From assembly GCF_041261205.1 (NCBI RefSeq), contig NZ_JBGCCH010000056.1, positions 1-33,008 of the forward strand: a DNA stretch of 33,008 bases. Reading direction: 5' to 3'. The translations under genes were made by a program, and so were the position numbers. Shown here piece after piece: positions 8,722 to 16,589 of the stretch (position 1 is its first letter; every line of letters begins with the position of its first letter). This DNA comes from Catenulispora sp. MAP5-51 (lineage in GTDB: Bacteria; Actinomycetota; Actinomycetes; Streptomycetales; Catenulisporaceae). Under the pieces are notes generated by a model. The model ran no database searches. It had not been told where the DNA came from and was given only the letters and a program-made list of their open reading frames with translations.

Positions 8722-11700
8722 CGGTGGCCTCCCTGCCGGTAGTCGTCGGTCTCGAAGTCGGGGCGCTCGTATTCGCCGGTGCCGGGGCGCAGGTAGCCGC
8801 CGTAGGCTTCGGGGTTCTCGTACTCGCCGCTGTATTCGGCGGCGCCGTACTCGTGGCCGCCGTACTCGTACGCTTCAGGGTGCTGCTGCGCATAGGGATC
8901 CGGCTGCTGCTGCGCATATGCGTCGGGCTGCTGTGCGTACGGATCCTGTTGGTACTGCTGTGCGTACGGATCCTGTTGCGCGTACTGCCCTTGCTGGTAC
9001 TGCTCTTGGGGGTATTGCTCCTGCTGGTACTGCTCTTGGGGATACTGCTCCTGCTGGTACTGCTGCTCTTGCGGGTACTGCTCCTGCTGGTACTGCTGCT
9101 CTTGCGGGTACTGCTCCTGCTGGTACTGCTGCTCTTGCGGGTACTGCTCCTGCTGGTACTGGTACTGGTCGTGCCCGCCCTCGTATTCGTTCTGATACGA
9201 GGGATAGTCCGCCTCGGCCTGAACCACGGGTTCCGGCTCGGGCTCGGGCTCCTGCTCGCGGCTGTGCTGGCCGGGCAGGCTCGGCGGGACGTACTCGTCG
9301 GCCTCCGCGGCCGCGCCCCGGTTCTCCGCACGGCCGCCGGTCGGCAGCGCCATGATCAGCGCGAAAAGGAAGATCAGGCCCTCGGCGACCAGCCACACGG
9401 TGCGTGACATGTCCGAGTAGGAGACCGTCACCGTGCCGCCGGCGGCCGGCAGCAGGAAGCCCTGCGCCCAGCCGTCGACCGTGACCCGCGGCAGGTCGGC
9501 CCCGTTCATCCGCGCCGACCAGTTGCTGTCCGCGTCCTCGGCGAGCACCAGCTGGCGGCCGTCCTGGCCGGCGGCCACGGTCGCCTTCACGGTGCGCTCG
9601 TCGGCGCTGGTCTGCTGCAGCGCCTTGGGGTCGGTGGTGCCGGGGCCGCGCAGCGAGAGCCGGGAGGCCGGGTTGGAGATCATCCAGAGGTTGACGCCCT
9701 GGATCTGCGACTGCCGGTCCAGGCCGGGGGTCGCGTCCAGGATGTGGACGTAGTCCGGGGCCAGGGTCTTCATGCCCACCACGTAGCGGACGCCCAGCGA
9801 GGCCAGCCCCTGCAGCTCGCCGCCGCCGGAGTCCGAGAGCAGGCCGCCGACCAGGGTGTTGATCCGCGCGGCGTCGGCCGCCGGGACCTGGTAGTCGGCG
9901 TCGCCGAGGCTGGCGCCGTTGTCCCGGACGATGCCGTAGCCGATCACGGTCTGCGCGCCGGAGCCCAGGATCAGGGCCCGCGGCTGGTCGGGCATCTGGG
10001 ACTGCACCGAGACCACGGCCGGGCGGAAGTCCGCGGTGGCGCGCTGGACGGGCCCCGCGACGCCGTGGGTGACCCACCAGGCCGCCGCGGCGACCGGGGT
10101 GGCGACCGCGGCCAGCGTCACCACCAGCGCGGCCGGCTGGCGCCAGCTGACCTGCGAGGCATGGAAGTAGTCGCGCGCGCCCTCGGCGCCGATCACCGCG
10201 GCCACGATCAGGCCGAAGCCGATCGCCGCGGTCGGCACGCCGCTCCAGGGCTGCTGCGGCAGGCCGCCGGCCAGGCCGGTCGGGTGCACCTGGAGCGCCA
10301 GCAGGCCGGCGGCGAAGCCGGCCAGCGCCAGTGTCCAGCCGGCGAAGCTCAGGCGGCGGCGCGGACCGCTGCGCAGCAGGCTGGCCAGGCCCGCCAGGAA
10401 CAGGCCGCCGGTGAACCAGTACGTGTAGGTGCCCGGACCGCCGGGGTTGGCCAGCAGCAGGTGCGTGGGGTCCGGCTGTGTACCGGGAACCGGCGCCAGG
10501 CCGGGCTCCAGCAGGAACGCCGCCGGGTGCTTCACCAGCTGCAGCGACCACGGCATGAGCACCGCGATCGGCGTCACCAGCAGGATCGCCAGCCGGACCA
10601 GCACGGTGGCGAAGTCCGCGGTGGAGCGCCAGAACACGGTCAGCGTGGCGCCGGCGGCGAGCGCCACGGCCAGCACCCAGATGATCGGGGCGAACGCCAT
10701 GGCGACGGCGATCGCGAACGCGGCCGGCCAGGCGGCGCGCACAGAGCCCTTACGCCCCGGTCCCCCTATGGCGAGCAGCACTCCGGAAGCCACCAGAGGC
10801 AGCAGCGTGATGCCGACCGCCGAGCCCAGCCGGCCGCCGGAGATCGCTCCGGTCACCGCGGGCAGCAGCGCGTAGGCGGCGGCTCCCCAGACCCGCATGG
10901 CACTGGAGGAGACGGTGCGCTTGAGCACCGCGTAAGCGGTCAGTCCGGACAGCGGCACGGAACCGAGCAGCAGGACCGTCACCGCCAGGCTGGCGTGACC
11001 GAACAGCAGGGTGCCGACCAGGGCCACGACCGCCAGATACGGCGGCGCCGGGGAGGTGGAGCCGGTGGCCACGCCGTGCCAGGGAGCCAGGAAGTCGTGC
11101 CAGAGGTCGGAGGCCCCGTTGGGCGCCGGCAGCAGCACGCCGCCCATCAGGCGGCCGCCGGTCAGCAGGTTCCGGGCGGACACCATCATCACGACGGTCA
11201 GGGCCAGCCACACGAAGTTGCCGGGCATCCGGACCGCGCGGATCAGCCAGGGCGTCCCGGAGTCGAAGGACTCGGCCTCCTCGGAGACCGGGCCGCTCTC
11301 GATCGAGCCGCCGGTGGCCTCGTCCTCGCGCTGGTTCCGGGACCGGAAGCCCTCGAAGGCGTCCTCGAAGGTGTGGCGGAAGACCTGCAGCCGCGAGGGG
11401 AACAGTCCGGAGAGGTCCACCGGGCTCTGCGCCCGCGTGCGCGCCCGCGCACGCCGGGCGCGCACGATGCGGTCCAGGCGGCCGGCGTACGCCAGGGCGG
11501 CCAGGACCTCGTCCGCGGCCATCAGCGGGGCCTTGTTGAGCACCAGGCCGATCGCGCGCAGCAGCGACCAGAAGAACAGGCGCAGGAACGTCAGTATCGG
11601 GAAGCGGCCGGCGTGGTTGACGGTGACCGCGTACAGCGCGTGCTGGCGGTCCTCGAAGTGCGGCCGCGAGACGCCGGCGCTGATCCGCCGCTCGCCGCGG

Positions 11701-12632
11701 GCGGCCGCCTCAGCGTGCCAGAGCACCGCCTTGGGCGCGGTGAGCACCTCGTAGCCGGCGTTGTTCGCGCGCCAGCAGAAGTCCAGGTCGTCCCGGAACA
11801 TCGGGATGGCGCGGTCGAAGCCGCGCAGCCGGTCCCAGACCTCGCGCCGGATGAGCATGCCGGCGCTGGACACCGAGAGCACCGGGGTCGGCTCGGCGTG
11901 CTGGCCCTGGTCGTGCTCGCCGTCCTCCAGGCCGGTCCAGCGGCGGCCGTCGGCGGTGACCGTGACGCCGACCTCGAGCAGCTGCTCGCGGTCGACCCAG
12001 CCGCGGATCTTGGGGCCGATGACGCCGGCGGCGGGGTTGCGGTCCCCCACCTCCAGCAGCCGCAGCAGGGCGTCGGGGGCGGGCTCGGAGTCGTCGTGCA
12101 GCAGCCACAGCCACTCCACAACCGGGCCGTCGCCGCGGCCGTAGAGGTCGAAGTCGGCCACCGGGGCGGCCTTGAGCGCGTGGTTCACGGCGGTGCCGAA
12201 GCCGGTGTTGCGCTTGGTCTGCAGCACCGCCTCCGGACCAAGGTTCTCGTCCAGGACGGCCAGGGAGTCGTCCTTGGACCCGGTGTCCACGGCCAGGATC
12301 CGCTGGGGCGCGCGCAGCTGCCCGAGCAGGCCCTTGAGCGAGTCGTCCAGCCAGCGGGCACCGTCGTGGGAGACGATGACCGCGGTGACCACGTGGTTCG
12401 GGAAGGCGTTGACCGCCGCCTCGGCGGCGGCACGGCGGCGGGCCTCGACGTCGGCGACGGCGAACTGCCCGGTCCCGCCGGGCTGGGCGCCGTAGGCCCC
12501 GGCGGGGTACTGGCCGGTGGCGGCCAGGCCGCCGGTCCGATATCCGGAATCTGGGTACTGGGACATACTGCGCTGGCACCGGCTCCGGTCTGGAGGAATC
12601 CCCCGCTCGGGGGCGGACTGAGGGTCCACCAT
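8718..12632 (-). CDS. Large membrane glycosyltransferase, family 2, with Q-rich repeat tail
   Basis: A 1304-residue protein. An N-terminal GT2 domain (about 65-380) shows TAVIVSHDGARWLDDSL, DTGSKDDSL, the metal-binding LLHDDSEPAPD and RDDLDFCWRANNAGYEV. A multi-spanning membrane part follows (about 470-860, at least ten hydrophobic segments), then an extracytoplasmic domain (about 870-1080), a last helix (VWLVAEGLIFLFALIMAL), and a cytoplasmic tail with QYQQEQYPQEQ-type repeats. This suggests transfer of a sugar from a nucleotide or lipid carrier to an exported glycan; donor and acceptor cannot be read from sequence. An internal ATG at 12566 (MSQYPDSG) is an alternative start; neither has a good ribosome site. 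It is coupled to the DUF5719 gene. Confidence 0.88.
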   Translation of the reverse strand: MVDPQSAPERGIPPDRSRCQRSMSQYPDSGYRTGGLAATGQYPAGAYGAQPGGTGQFAVADVEARRRAAAEAAVNAFPNHVVTAVIVSHDGARWLDDSLKGLLGQLRAPQRILAVDTGSKDDSLAVLDENLGPEAVLQTKRNTGFGTAVNHALKAAPVADFDLYGRGDGPVVEWLWLLHDDSEPAPDALLRLLEVGDRNPAAGVIGPKIRGWVDREQLLEVGVTVTADGRRWTGLEDGEHDQGQHAEPTPVLSVSSAGMLIRREVWDRLRGFDRAIPMFRDDLDFCWRANNAGYEVLTAPKAVLWHAEAAARGERRISAGVSRPHFEDRQHALYAVTVNHAGRFPILTFLRLFFWSLLRAIGLVLNKAPLMAADEVLAALAYAGRLDRIVRARRARARTRAQSPVDLSGLFPSRLQVFRHTFEDAFEGFRSRNQREDEATGGSIESGPVSEEAESFDSGTPWLIRAVRMPGNFVWLALTVVMMVSARNLLTGGRLMGGVLLPAPNGASDLWHDFLAPWHGVATGSTSPAPPYLAVVALVGTLLFGHASLAVTVLLLGSVPLSGLTAYAVLKRTVSSSAMRVWGAAAYALLPAVTGAISGGRLGSAVGITLLPLVASGVLLAIGGPGRKGSVRAAWPAAFAIAVAMAFAPIIWVLAVALAAGATLTVFWRSTADFATVLVRLAILLVTPIAVLMPWSLQLVKHPAAFLLEPGLAPVPGTQPDPTHLLLANPGGPGTYTYWFTGGLFLAGLASLLRSGPRRRLSFAGWTLALAGFAAGLLALQVHPTGLAGGLPQQPWSGVPTAAIGFGLIVAAVIGAEGARDYFHASQVSWRQPAALVVTLAAVATPVAAAAWWVTHGVAGPVQRATADFRPAVVSVQSQMPDQPRALILGSGAQTVIGYGIVRDNGASLGDADYQVPAADAARINTLVGGLLSDSGGGELQGLASLGVRYVVGMKTLAPDYVHILDATPGLDRQSQIQGVNLWMISNPASRLSLRGPGTTDPKALQQTSADERTVKATVAAGQDGRQLVLAEDADSNWSARMNGADLPRVTVDGWAQGFLLPAAGGTVTVSYSDMSRTVWLVAEGLIFLFALIMALPTGGRAENRGAAAEADEYVPPSLPGQHSREQEPEPEPEPVVQAEADYPSYQNEYEGGHDQYQYQQEQYPQEQQYQQEQYPQEQQYQQEQYPQEQQYQQEQYPQEQYQQEQYPQEQYQQGQYAQQDPYAQQYQQDPYAQQPDAYAQQQPDPYAQQHPEAYEYGGHEYGAAEYSGEYENPEAYGGYLRPGTGEYERPDFETDDYRQGGHR
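8925..9170 (-). repeat. Tandem repeats encoding the Gln/Tyr-rich tail of the glycosyltransferase
   Basis: The coding sequence contains in-frame 33-bp units (QYQQEQYPQEQ, about three copies) grading into 30-bp units (QYQQEQYPQE) and then DPYAQQ-type units. The units are nearly identical at DNA level, so recent expansion or contraction by slippage or recombination is likely. All changes seen keep the frame. Confidence 0.85.
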
Positions 12633-12841
12633 ACGCGAGGGTCCGACGATGCTGACCGGCTATGCCGTTATGCCCGAATTGCGTTCCCGGGCAAGGAAAG
12701 AGGGCCGCAGAGCACTCGCTGAAGAGTCCTCATCGAGTTCTCTTCAGCCGGTTCCGCGGCCGCCGGAATCCGGGCGAACCTGTCATACCGGTATCGCGCG
12801 AATCTGCCTGCTGCTCGCCCTGCCGCCTGTCATACCGCTGG
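12633..12841. other. Intergenic region between whiB and the glycosyltransferase gene
   Basis: This 209-bp stretch has no convincing gene. It contains a 12-bp direct repeat CCTGTCATACCG at 12779-12790 and 12826-12837, a palindrome ATACCGGTAT at 12785-12794, and an inverted repeat GCTGAAGAG (12718-12726)/CTCTTCAGC (12740-12748) that could terminate whiB transcription though it lacks a T run. The promoter of the glycosyltransferase should also be here; no clear -10 was found. Confidence 0.5.
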
Positions 12842-13153
12842 TCACACCGCAGCGCGCTTGAGCCGTCTGCGCTCCCGCTCGGACAGCCCGCCCCAGATCC
12901 CGAAGCGCTCGTCGTTGGACAGCGCGTAGGACAGGCACTCGGCCTTGACCTCGCAGTTGAGGCAGATCTTCTTCGCCTCCCGGGTCGACCCGCCCTTCTC
13001 CGGGAAGAAGGACTCGGGGTCGGTCTGCGCGCACAGGGCGCGGGACTGCCAACCGCGGTCCTCGTCGACCCCGTTGTGGAGCGGGTAAATGCGGTACACC
13101 TCGGCGTGACAAGCCTCTTCCGCGCCCTCTGTGTTCTCCGCGGCCTCGGCCAC
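12842..13153 (-). CDS. whmD: WhiB-family transcriptional regulator (WhiB2/WhmD type)
   Basis: A 103-residue iron-sulfur regulator. The four cluster ligands are C41 (ALCAQTDPESFFPEKG), C64, C67 (KICLNCEV) and C73, followed by the turn GIWGG (85-89) and the basic DNA-binding tail SERERRRLKRAAV. The sequence around the first cysteine is characteristic of WhmD of Streptomyces and WhiB2 of mycobacteria, which act in sporulation septation and cell division. I chose GTG 13153 because a perfect AGGAGG sits seven bases upstream; the frame stays open to 13219. An extra cysteine (C15) lies in the non-conserved N terminus. Its place beside fbiA matches other actinobacteria. Confidence 0.93.
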   Translation of the reverse strand: MAEAAENTEGAEEACHAEVYRIYPLHNGVDEDRGWQSRALCAQTDPESFFPEKGGSTREAKKICLNCEVKAECLSYALSNDERFGIWGGLSERERRRLKRAAV

Positions 13154-13178
13154 CGCAACGCCTCCTGGCCCTACCTTG

Positions 13179-13235
13179 TCCGCACGGAAGAAGATCACTC
13201 CCCGTGCGGAGATCATCACGACACGTTTGAAATTA
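13179..13235 (-). promoter_or_regulatory. whiB promoter candidate and leader hairpin
   Basis: On the minus strand TAATTT (13235-13230) is a -10 candidate giving a leader of about 70 bases. That leader contains a perfect 9-bp inverted repeat (13179-13187 with 13202-13210, 14-base loop) just upstream of the AGGAGG ribosome site. The repeat is seen directly; a regulatory role is inferred. Confidence 0.45.
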
Positions 13236-13310
13236 CACGCGCGTCATTACCGGGCCGTCAAGCCGGGATCTGGTAGCGACCATGCGATTCACCTGTTGGA
13301 GCTAATACGC

Positions 13311-13368
13311 GCCCCCACCATGCGGACGCCGCTTGACAGCGGCACCCCTCGCCGGATGGGGTGGGGGC
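13311..13368 (+). promoter_or_regulatory. Folded leader enclosing the ribosome site of the cysteine-rich ORF
   Basis: GCCCCCACC (13311-13319) pairs perfectly with GGTGGGGGC (13360-13368). Inside is a smaller stem GCCGC/GCGGC around TTGACA, and CACCCC/GGGGTG offers an alternative pairing with the same right arm. The right arm is the purine-rich sequence directly before the ATG at 13372, so the stem would hide the ribosome site. Mutually exclusive pairings are what a riboregulator would need, but GC-rich DNA also forms such pairs by chance. Confidence 0.4.
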
Positions 13369-13371
13369 ATC

Positions 13372-13509
13372 ATGAACGCACGCATCGTGACCGCCGAGAG
13401 CCGCCGGGGCCTGAACCCCGTCGCGGCGCAGGTCACCGCTGCGCGCACCGCGATGGACGCCATGGAGTCCTGTCGCGGTCTGTGTTGTCGCTGTCGCTGT
13501 CACAGCTGA
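13372..13509 (+). CDS. Small cysteine-rich ORF (45 aa), possible leader peptide
   Basis: ATG at 13372 follows GGTGGGGGC closely and opens a 45-codon frame that ends MESCRGLCCRCRCHS. Codons 1-33 mostly end in G or C. The tail has five cysteines (34, 38, 39, 41, 43), all TGT, the codon this genome uses less than TGC elsewhere in the window. Poly-cysteine leader peptides that sense cysteine supply are known in actinobacteria, so an attenuator is possible; a small hairpin CCGGCC/GGCCGG follows at 13535-13553. Alternatively the tail is only the translation of a TGTCGC slippage repeat and the ORF is not expressed. No homologue is recognised. Confidence 0.4.
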   Translation: MNARIVTAESRRGLNPVAAQVTAARTAMDAMESCRGLCCRCRCHS

Positions 13510-13534
13510 CCGAACCCACAGACCCGACCGTTGC

Positions 13535-13553
13535 CCGGCCCGTCGGAGGCCGG
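13535..13553 (+). other. Small hairpin between the cysteine-rich ORF and the 75-aa gene
   Basis: CCGGCC (13535-13540) and GGCCGG (13548-13553) form a six-base-pair stem with a seven-base loop. A TTTT run occurs at 13570-13573, too far from the stem for a standard terminator. Confidence 0.3.
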
Positions 13554-13576
13554 ACGTCCTTGCGGAGTTTTCCCCC

Positions 13577-13804
13577 ATGCCGGACCAGGCTTCCCCGACG
13601 GCGACGACCGCCGGCCTCACGTTCTCCCACGACGCGCTCGCGCCGGACCTCGTCGCGCTGTTCCTCGGCGCCACCCCGCACCCGGACATCGTGGTCCCCG
13701 AGCCCACGGTGACGATCGCCGATCTCGCGGCCGCCGCGCGCGCCGACGGGCTGGCGGCCGCCGGGCTGCGGTGGGACGCAGCCCGGCAGCGCTTCGCCTC
13801 CTGA
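13577..13804 (+). CDS. Hypothetical protein (75 aa)
   Basis: A 75-residue protein from ATG 13577 with GCGGAG nine bases upstream. It is not recognised. The composition is rich in Ala, Pro, Thr and Asp, with no membrane segment, no cysteine and a predicted mixed helix/strand make-up (TFSHDALAPDLVALFLG, TVTIADLAAAARADGLAAAGLRWD). Codon use is typical of the window, which supports it as real. It ends 12 bp before fbiA and probably shares its transcript, or the fbiA promoter lies in its last codons. Confidence 0.6.
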   Translation: MPDQASPTATTAGLTFSHDALAPDLVALFLGATPHPDIVVPEPTVTIADLAAAARADGLAAAGLRWDAARQRFAS

Positions 13805-13816
13805 AATACTGTTTGC

Positions 13817-14791
13817 ATGCGCATCACAGCCCTTGCCGGAGGTGTCGGCGGAGCCCGGTTCCTCCGCGGCCTGCTCGCGGCCGCCCCGGAAGCCGACGTC
13901 ACCGTGATCGGCAACGTCGGCGACGACATGACCATGCACGGCCTGCGGATCTGTCCGGACCTGGACACCGTCATGTACACCCTCGGCGGCGGGATCCACG
14001 AGGGGCAGGGCTGGGGCCGCGTCGACGAGACGTTCGGGGTGGCCGACGAGCTGAAGGCCTACGGCGTGGGCCCCGACTGGTTCACCCTCGGCGACAAGGA
14101 CATCGCCACCCACCTGGTGCGCTCGCAGATGCTCGGCGCCGGCTACCCGCTGTCGGCGGTCACCGAGGCCCTGTGCACCCGCTGGGAGCTCCCGGTGCGG
14201 CTGCTGCCCTCCACCGACGAGCGGGTCGAGACGCACGTCGTGGTCGACGACGCCGAGGCCCCGGGCGGGCGCCGCGCGGTCCACTTCCAGGAGTACTGGG
14301 TCCGGATGCACGCGCCCGACGCGCGGGCCGTCGTCTCGGTCGGCGTGGAGAACGCCAAGCCGGCGCCGGGCGTGCTGGAGGCGATCTCCGAGGCGGACGT
14401 GATCGTGCTGCCGCCGTCCAACCCGGTGGTCTCGGTCGGCACCATCCTGGCGATCCCCGGCATCCGGGAGGCCGTGGCCGGCGCGGCGGCCCCGGTGGTG
14501 GGCCTGTCGCCGATCGTCGGCGGCGGCCCGGTGCGCGGTATGGCGGACAAGGTGCTGGCCGCGGTCGGCGTGCAGGTGTCGGCGGCGGCCGTCGCCCGGC
14601 ACTACGGCGCGGACCTGCTGGACGGCTGGCTGGTCGACGCGGACGCCGACACCGCGGCGGTCGCCGAGGTCGAGGCGGCCGGCATCGCCTGCCGCGCGGT
14701 CCCGCTGATGATGTCCTCGCCGGAGGCCACGCAGGCGATGGCGCAGGCGGCGCTGGACCTGGCCGCCGAGATCTCCTCGAACCGGCGCTGA
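13817..14791 (+). CDS. fbiA: 2-phospho-L-lactate (phosphoenolpyruvyl) transferase of F420 biosynthesis
   Basis: A 324-residue cytosolic enzyme (CofD/FbiA family) that transfers the phospho-lactyl or phosphoenolpyruvyl group from its guanosine-diphosphate carrier onto the deazaflavin Fo, giving F420-0 or dehydro-F420-0. The N-terminal nucleotide-binding loop GGVGGARF (8-15) and the family block NVGDDMTMHGLRICPDLDTV are intact, and length is normal. The start ATG has no ribosome site; TACTGT ends four bases upstream and could drive a leaderless transcript. fbiB follows after three bases, so both are co-transcribed. In other actinobacteria the pair likewise sits next to whiB2. Confidence 0.95.
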   Translation: MRITALAGGVGGARFLRGLLAAAPEADVTVIGNVGDDMTMHGLRICPDLDTVMYTLGGGIHEGQGWGRVDETFGVADELKAYGVGPDWFTLGDKDIATHLVRSQMLGAGYPLSAVTEALCTRWELPVRLLPSTDERVETHVVVDDAEAPGGRRAVHFQEYWVRMHAPDARAVVSVGVENAKPAPGVLEAISEADVIVLPPSNPVVSVGTILAIPGIREAVAGAAAPVVGLSPIVGGGPVRGMADKVLAAVGVQVSAAAVARHYGADLLDGWLVDADADTAAVAEVEAAGIACRAVPLMMSSPEATQAMAQAALDLAAEISSNRR

Positions 14792-14794
14792 CCG

Positions 14795-16051
14795 ATGGCC
14801 TGGAGTTCCTACACGGTCCACGCCGTCGGCGGCATCCCCGAGGTCGGACCCGGCGACGACGTGGCGGCGCTGATCGGCGCCGCGGTCACCGCCTCCGGGC
14901 TGGGCCTGCGGGACGGCGACATCCTGTGCGTCACCTCCAAGATCCTGTCCAAGGCCGAGGGCCGGGTGGTCCGGGCCGAGGACCGCGAGGCCGCGATCGA
15001 CGCCGAGATGGTGCGCCTGGTCGCGCGCCGCGGGCCGACGCGGATCGTGCAGACCCGGCACGGCTTCGTGATGGCCGCGGCCGGCGTGGACGCCTCCAAC
15101 ACCCCGGCCGGCACCGTGCTGCTGCTGCCGGAGGACCCCGACGGCTCGGCGCGGGATATCGCCTCCGCCCTGCGGGACCGGTTCGGCGTCTCGGTGGGCG
15201 TGATCGTCACCGACACCTTCGGACGGCCGTGGCGGGAGGGCCAGACCGACGTGGCCCTGGGTTGCGCCCACCTCGACGCGCTCCTGGACCACCGCGGGAC
15301 GACGGACGCCTTCGGCAACCAGCTGCAGGTGACGGCCGCGGCCACGGTCGACGAGCTGGCCGGCGCCGGCGAGGTGGTGAAGGGCAAGGCCGACGGCGTG
15401 CCGGTCGCGCTGATCCGCGGGCTGGGCGAGCTGGTGACCGCCGAGCCGGGACCCGGGGTGCGGCCGCTGATCCGGTCCGCGGAGAACGACATGTTCTCGC
15501 TGGGGACCACGGAGGCGATGCGCGAGGGAGTGCTGCGGCGCCGGACGACGCGGTGGTTCGCCTCGGACCCGGTGCCCGGGGAGACGGTGCGGCGCGCCGT
15601 GGCCGCGGCTGTGACCGCTCCCGCGCCTGTGACTGCTACTGCTACTGCTACTGCTACTGCTTCCGGTTCCGGTTCCGAGGACGAGGCGGCACCGTGGCGG
15701 TTCGTTCTGGTGGAGTCCGAGACCGGGCGTAAAGCGTTCGCCAGTGCGCTGGCCGACTCTGTTCTTGAGGCCGCGCCCTATCTGGTCGTCCCCTGCTACC
15801 TCACTACAGCATCTGCGAGTACGGAGTTCCTCACGGCGTCGCTCGGCGCCGCTGTGGAGAACTTCCTGGTGACCCTCGCAGCCGACGGCATCGGTTCTGC
15901 GTGGACCAATGCGGACCCCGACTCAGTCAGGGAGCTCTTAGCGCTTCCCGACGGATGGGAACCGCTGGGAATCATCGCTATAGGGAAACCCGCGGAGGCG
16001 CCGACTGCGGCAGCTCCGCGGGATCCCGAGGACTTCATCGCTGTGCGCTGA
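14795..16051 (+). CDS. fbiB: F420:gamma-glutamyl ligase FbiB with short C-terminal nitroreductase-like domain
   Basis: A 418-residue bifunctional-type protein. Residues 1-245 are a full CofE ligase domain ([37 protein letters not shown]), which adds glutamates to F420-0. The C-terminal part is the FMN-binding reductase-like domain found in actinobacterial FbiB ([46 protein letters not shown]). Compared with my memory of M. tuberculosis FbiB (448 residues) it lacks about 30 residues after the first strand. Where HHTRP would stand it has a low-complexity linker [13 protein letters not shown], encoded by a hexanucleotide repeat. Whether FMN binding and dehydro-F420-0 reduction survive is uncertain. 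Confidence 0.93.
   Translation: MAWSSYTVHAVGGIPEVGPGDDVAALIGAAVTASGLGLRDGDILCVTSKILSKAEGRVVRAEDREAAIDAEMVRLVARRGPTRIVQTRHGFVMAAAGVDASNTPAGTVLLLPEDPDGSARDIASALRDRFGVSVGVIVTDTFGRPWREGQTDVALGCAHLDALLDHRGTTDAFGNQLQVTAAATVDELAGAGEVVKGKADGVPVALIRGLGELVTAEPGPGVRPLIRSAENDMFSLGTTEAMREGVLRRRTTRWFASDPVPGETVRRAVAAAVTAPAPVTATATATATASGSGSEDEAAPWRFVLVESETGRKAFASALADSVLEAAPYLVVPCYLTTASASTEFLTASLGAAVENFLVTLAADGIGSAWTNADPDSVRELLALPDGWEPLGIIAIGKPAEAPTAAAPRDPEDFIAVR
15632..15673 (+). repeat. In-frame hexanucleotide repeat in fbiB
   Basis: Five copies of ACTGCT (15632-15661) followed by two of TCCGGT (15662-15673) encode alternating Thr-Ala and Ser-Gly. Changes in copy number would keep the frame. Confidence 0.95.
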
Positions 16052-16054
16052 CCC

Positions 16055-16489
16055 TCACAGCGCCGGAGCCGGCTCCCCCACCCGGAACTTCGGCTCGACG
16101 ATCAGCTCGTTGATCCGCCAGCCCTCCGCGGTCCGCACCAGCTTGTTGCGGTACTGCCCGACGATGATGCGCACCGGGGCGGGGCTGTCGGTATGCCCGA
16201 ACGAGCCGGACACGTACGCACGGACTGTGGCGGTGTCGCCTTGGACGTTCACCAGGATGCTGTTGAACTGGTGCGCCAGGCGCTCGTAGCCCTCGTGGTT
16301 CGCGCGCGCCTGCTCGATCAGCGCCTCGCGCCCTTCCTTCGTCCCGCCGGGCGTCGTCCCCACGACGTCCTCGGTCAGGATCTCCTTCAGCCCGTCGAAG
16401 TCGTGCTCGTCCAGGCAGCGGCCCAGGTTCACGAACAGGTCGGTGATCTCCGCGCGGTCCGCGAGGGTCTGGATGTCGTAGCCGGTCAT
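16055..16489 (-). CDS. SnoaL/NTF2-like protein
   Basis: A 144-residue protein with the alpha+beta barrel pattern of the SnoaL-like/nuclear transport factor 2 superfamily: an N-terminal helix (LADRAEITDLFVNLGRCLDEHDFDGLKEIL), then alternating strands ending RTAEGWRINELIVEPKFRVG. Members include polyketide cyclases, ketosteroid-isomerase-like enzymes and ligand binders; the substrate cannot be predicted. ATG 16489 has GGGGAGA seven bases upstream; an in-frame ATG at 16561 falls inside the operator array and is less likely. It is divergent from the MarR gene and probably controlled by it. Its stop lies three bases from the fbiB stop. Confidence 0.85.
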   Translation of the reverse strand: MTGYDIQTLADRAEITDLFVNLGRCLDEHDFDGLKEILTEDVVGTTPGGTKEGREALIEQARANHEGYERLAHQFNSILVNVQGDTATVRAYVSGSFGHTDSPAPVRIIVGQYRNKLVRTAEGWRINELIVEPKFRVGEPAPAL

Positions 16490-16506
16490 CGTCGTCTCCC
16501 CATCAA

Positions 16507-16563
16507 CCAATCGTTGGCTCGGCCAACGTTTTGTTGGCAAGACCAATGTTGGCTCGACCAACG
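16507..16563. promoter_or_regulatory. Operator array between the SnoaL-like and marR genes
   Basis: Three inverted repeats of the form TTGG-N5-CCAA occur: CGTTGGC-TCG-GCCAACG (16512-16528), TTGG-CAAGA-CCAA (16534-16546) and GTTGG-CTCGA-CCAAC (16548-16562). Centres are spaced 20 and 15 bp. A further CCAA half-site is at 16507-16510. This is the expected form of a MarR-family operator and covers the promoters of both divergent genes. The repeats are direct observation; the MarR assignment is inference. Confidence 0.8.
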
Positions 16564-16589
16564 ACTTATGTCAACCGGTCGGCGCGAAG

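Noticed and set aside
8925-9170. CRISPR-like array
   Set aside because: The repeats are continuous, in frame and translated within the glycosyltransferase; there are no unique spacers and no cas genes.
9744-12722. A 992-codon open frame opposite the large glycosyltransferase
   Set aside because: Composition is dominated by Gly, Arg, Gln and His with no domain; the opposite strand carries a clear GT2 protein.
13372-13509. RiPP precursor peptide
   Set aside because: The cysteine-rich tail resembles a core peptide, but no modifying enzyme, transporter or protease gene lies nearby.
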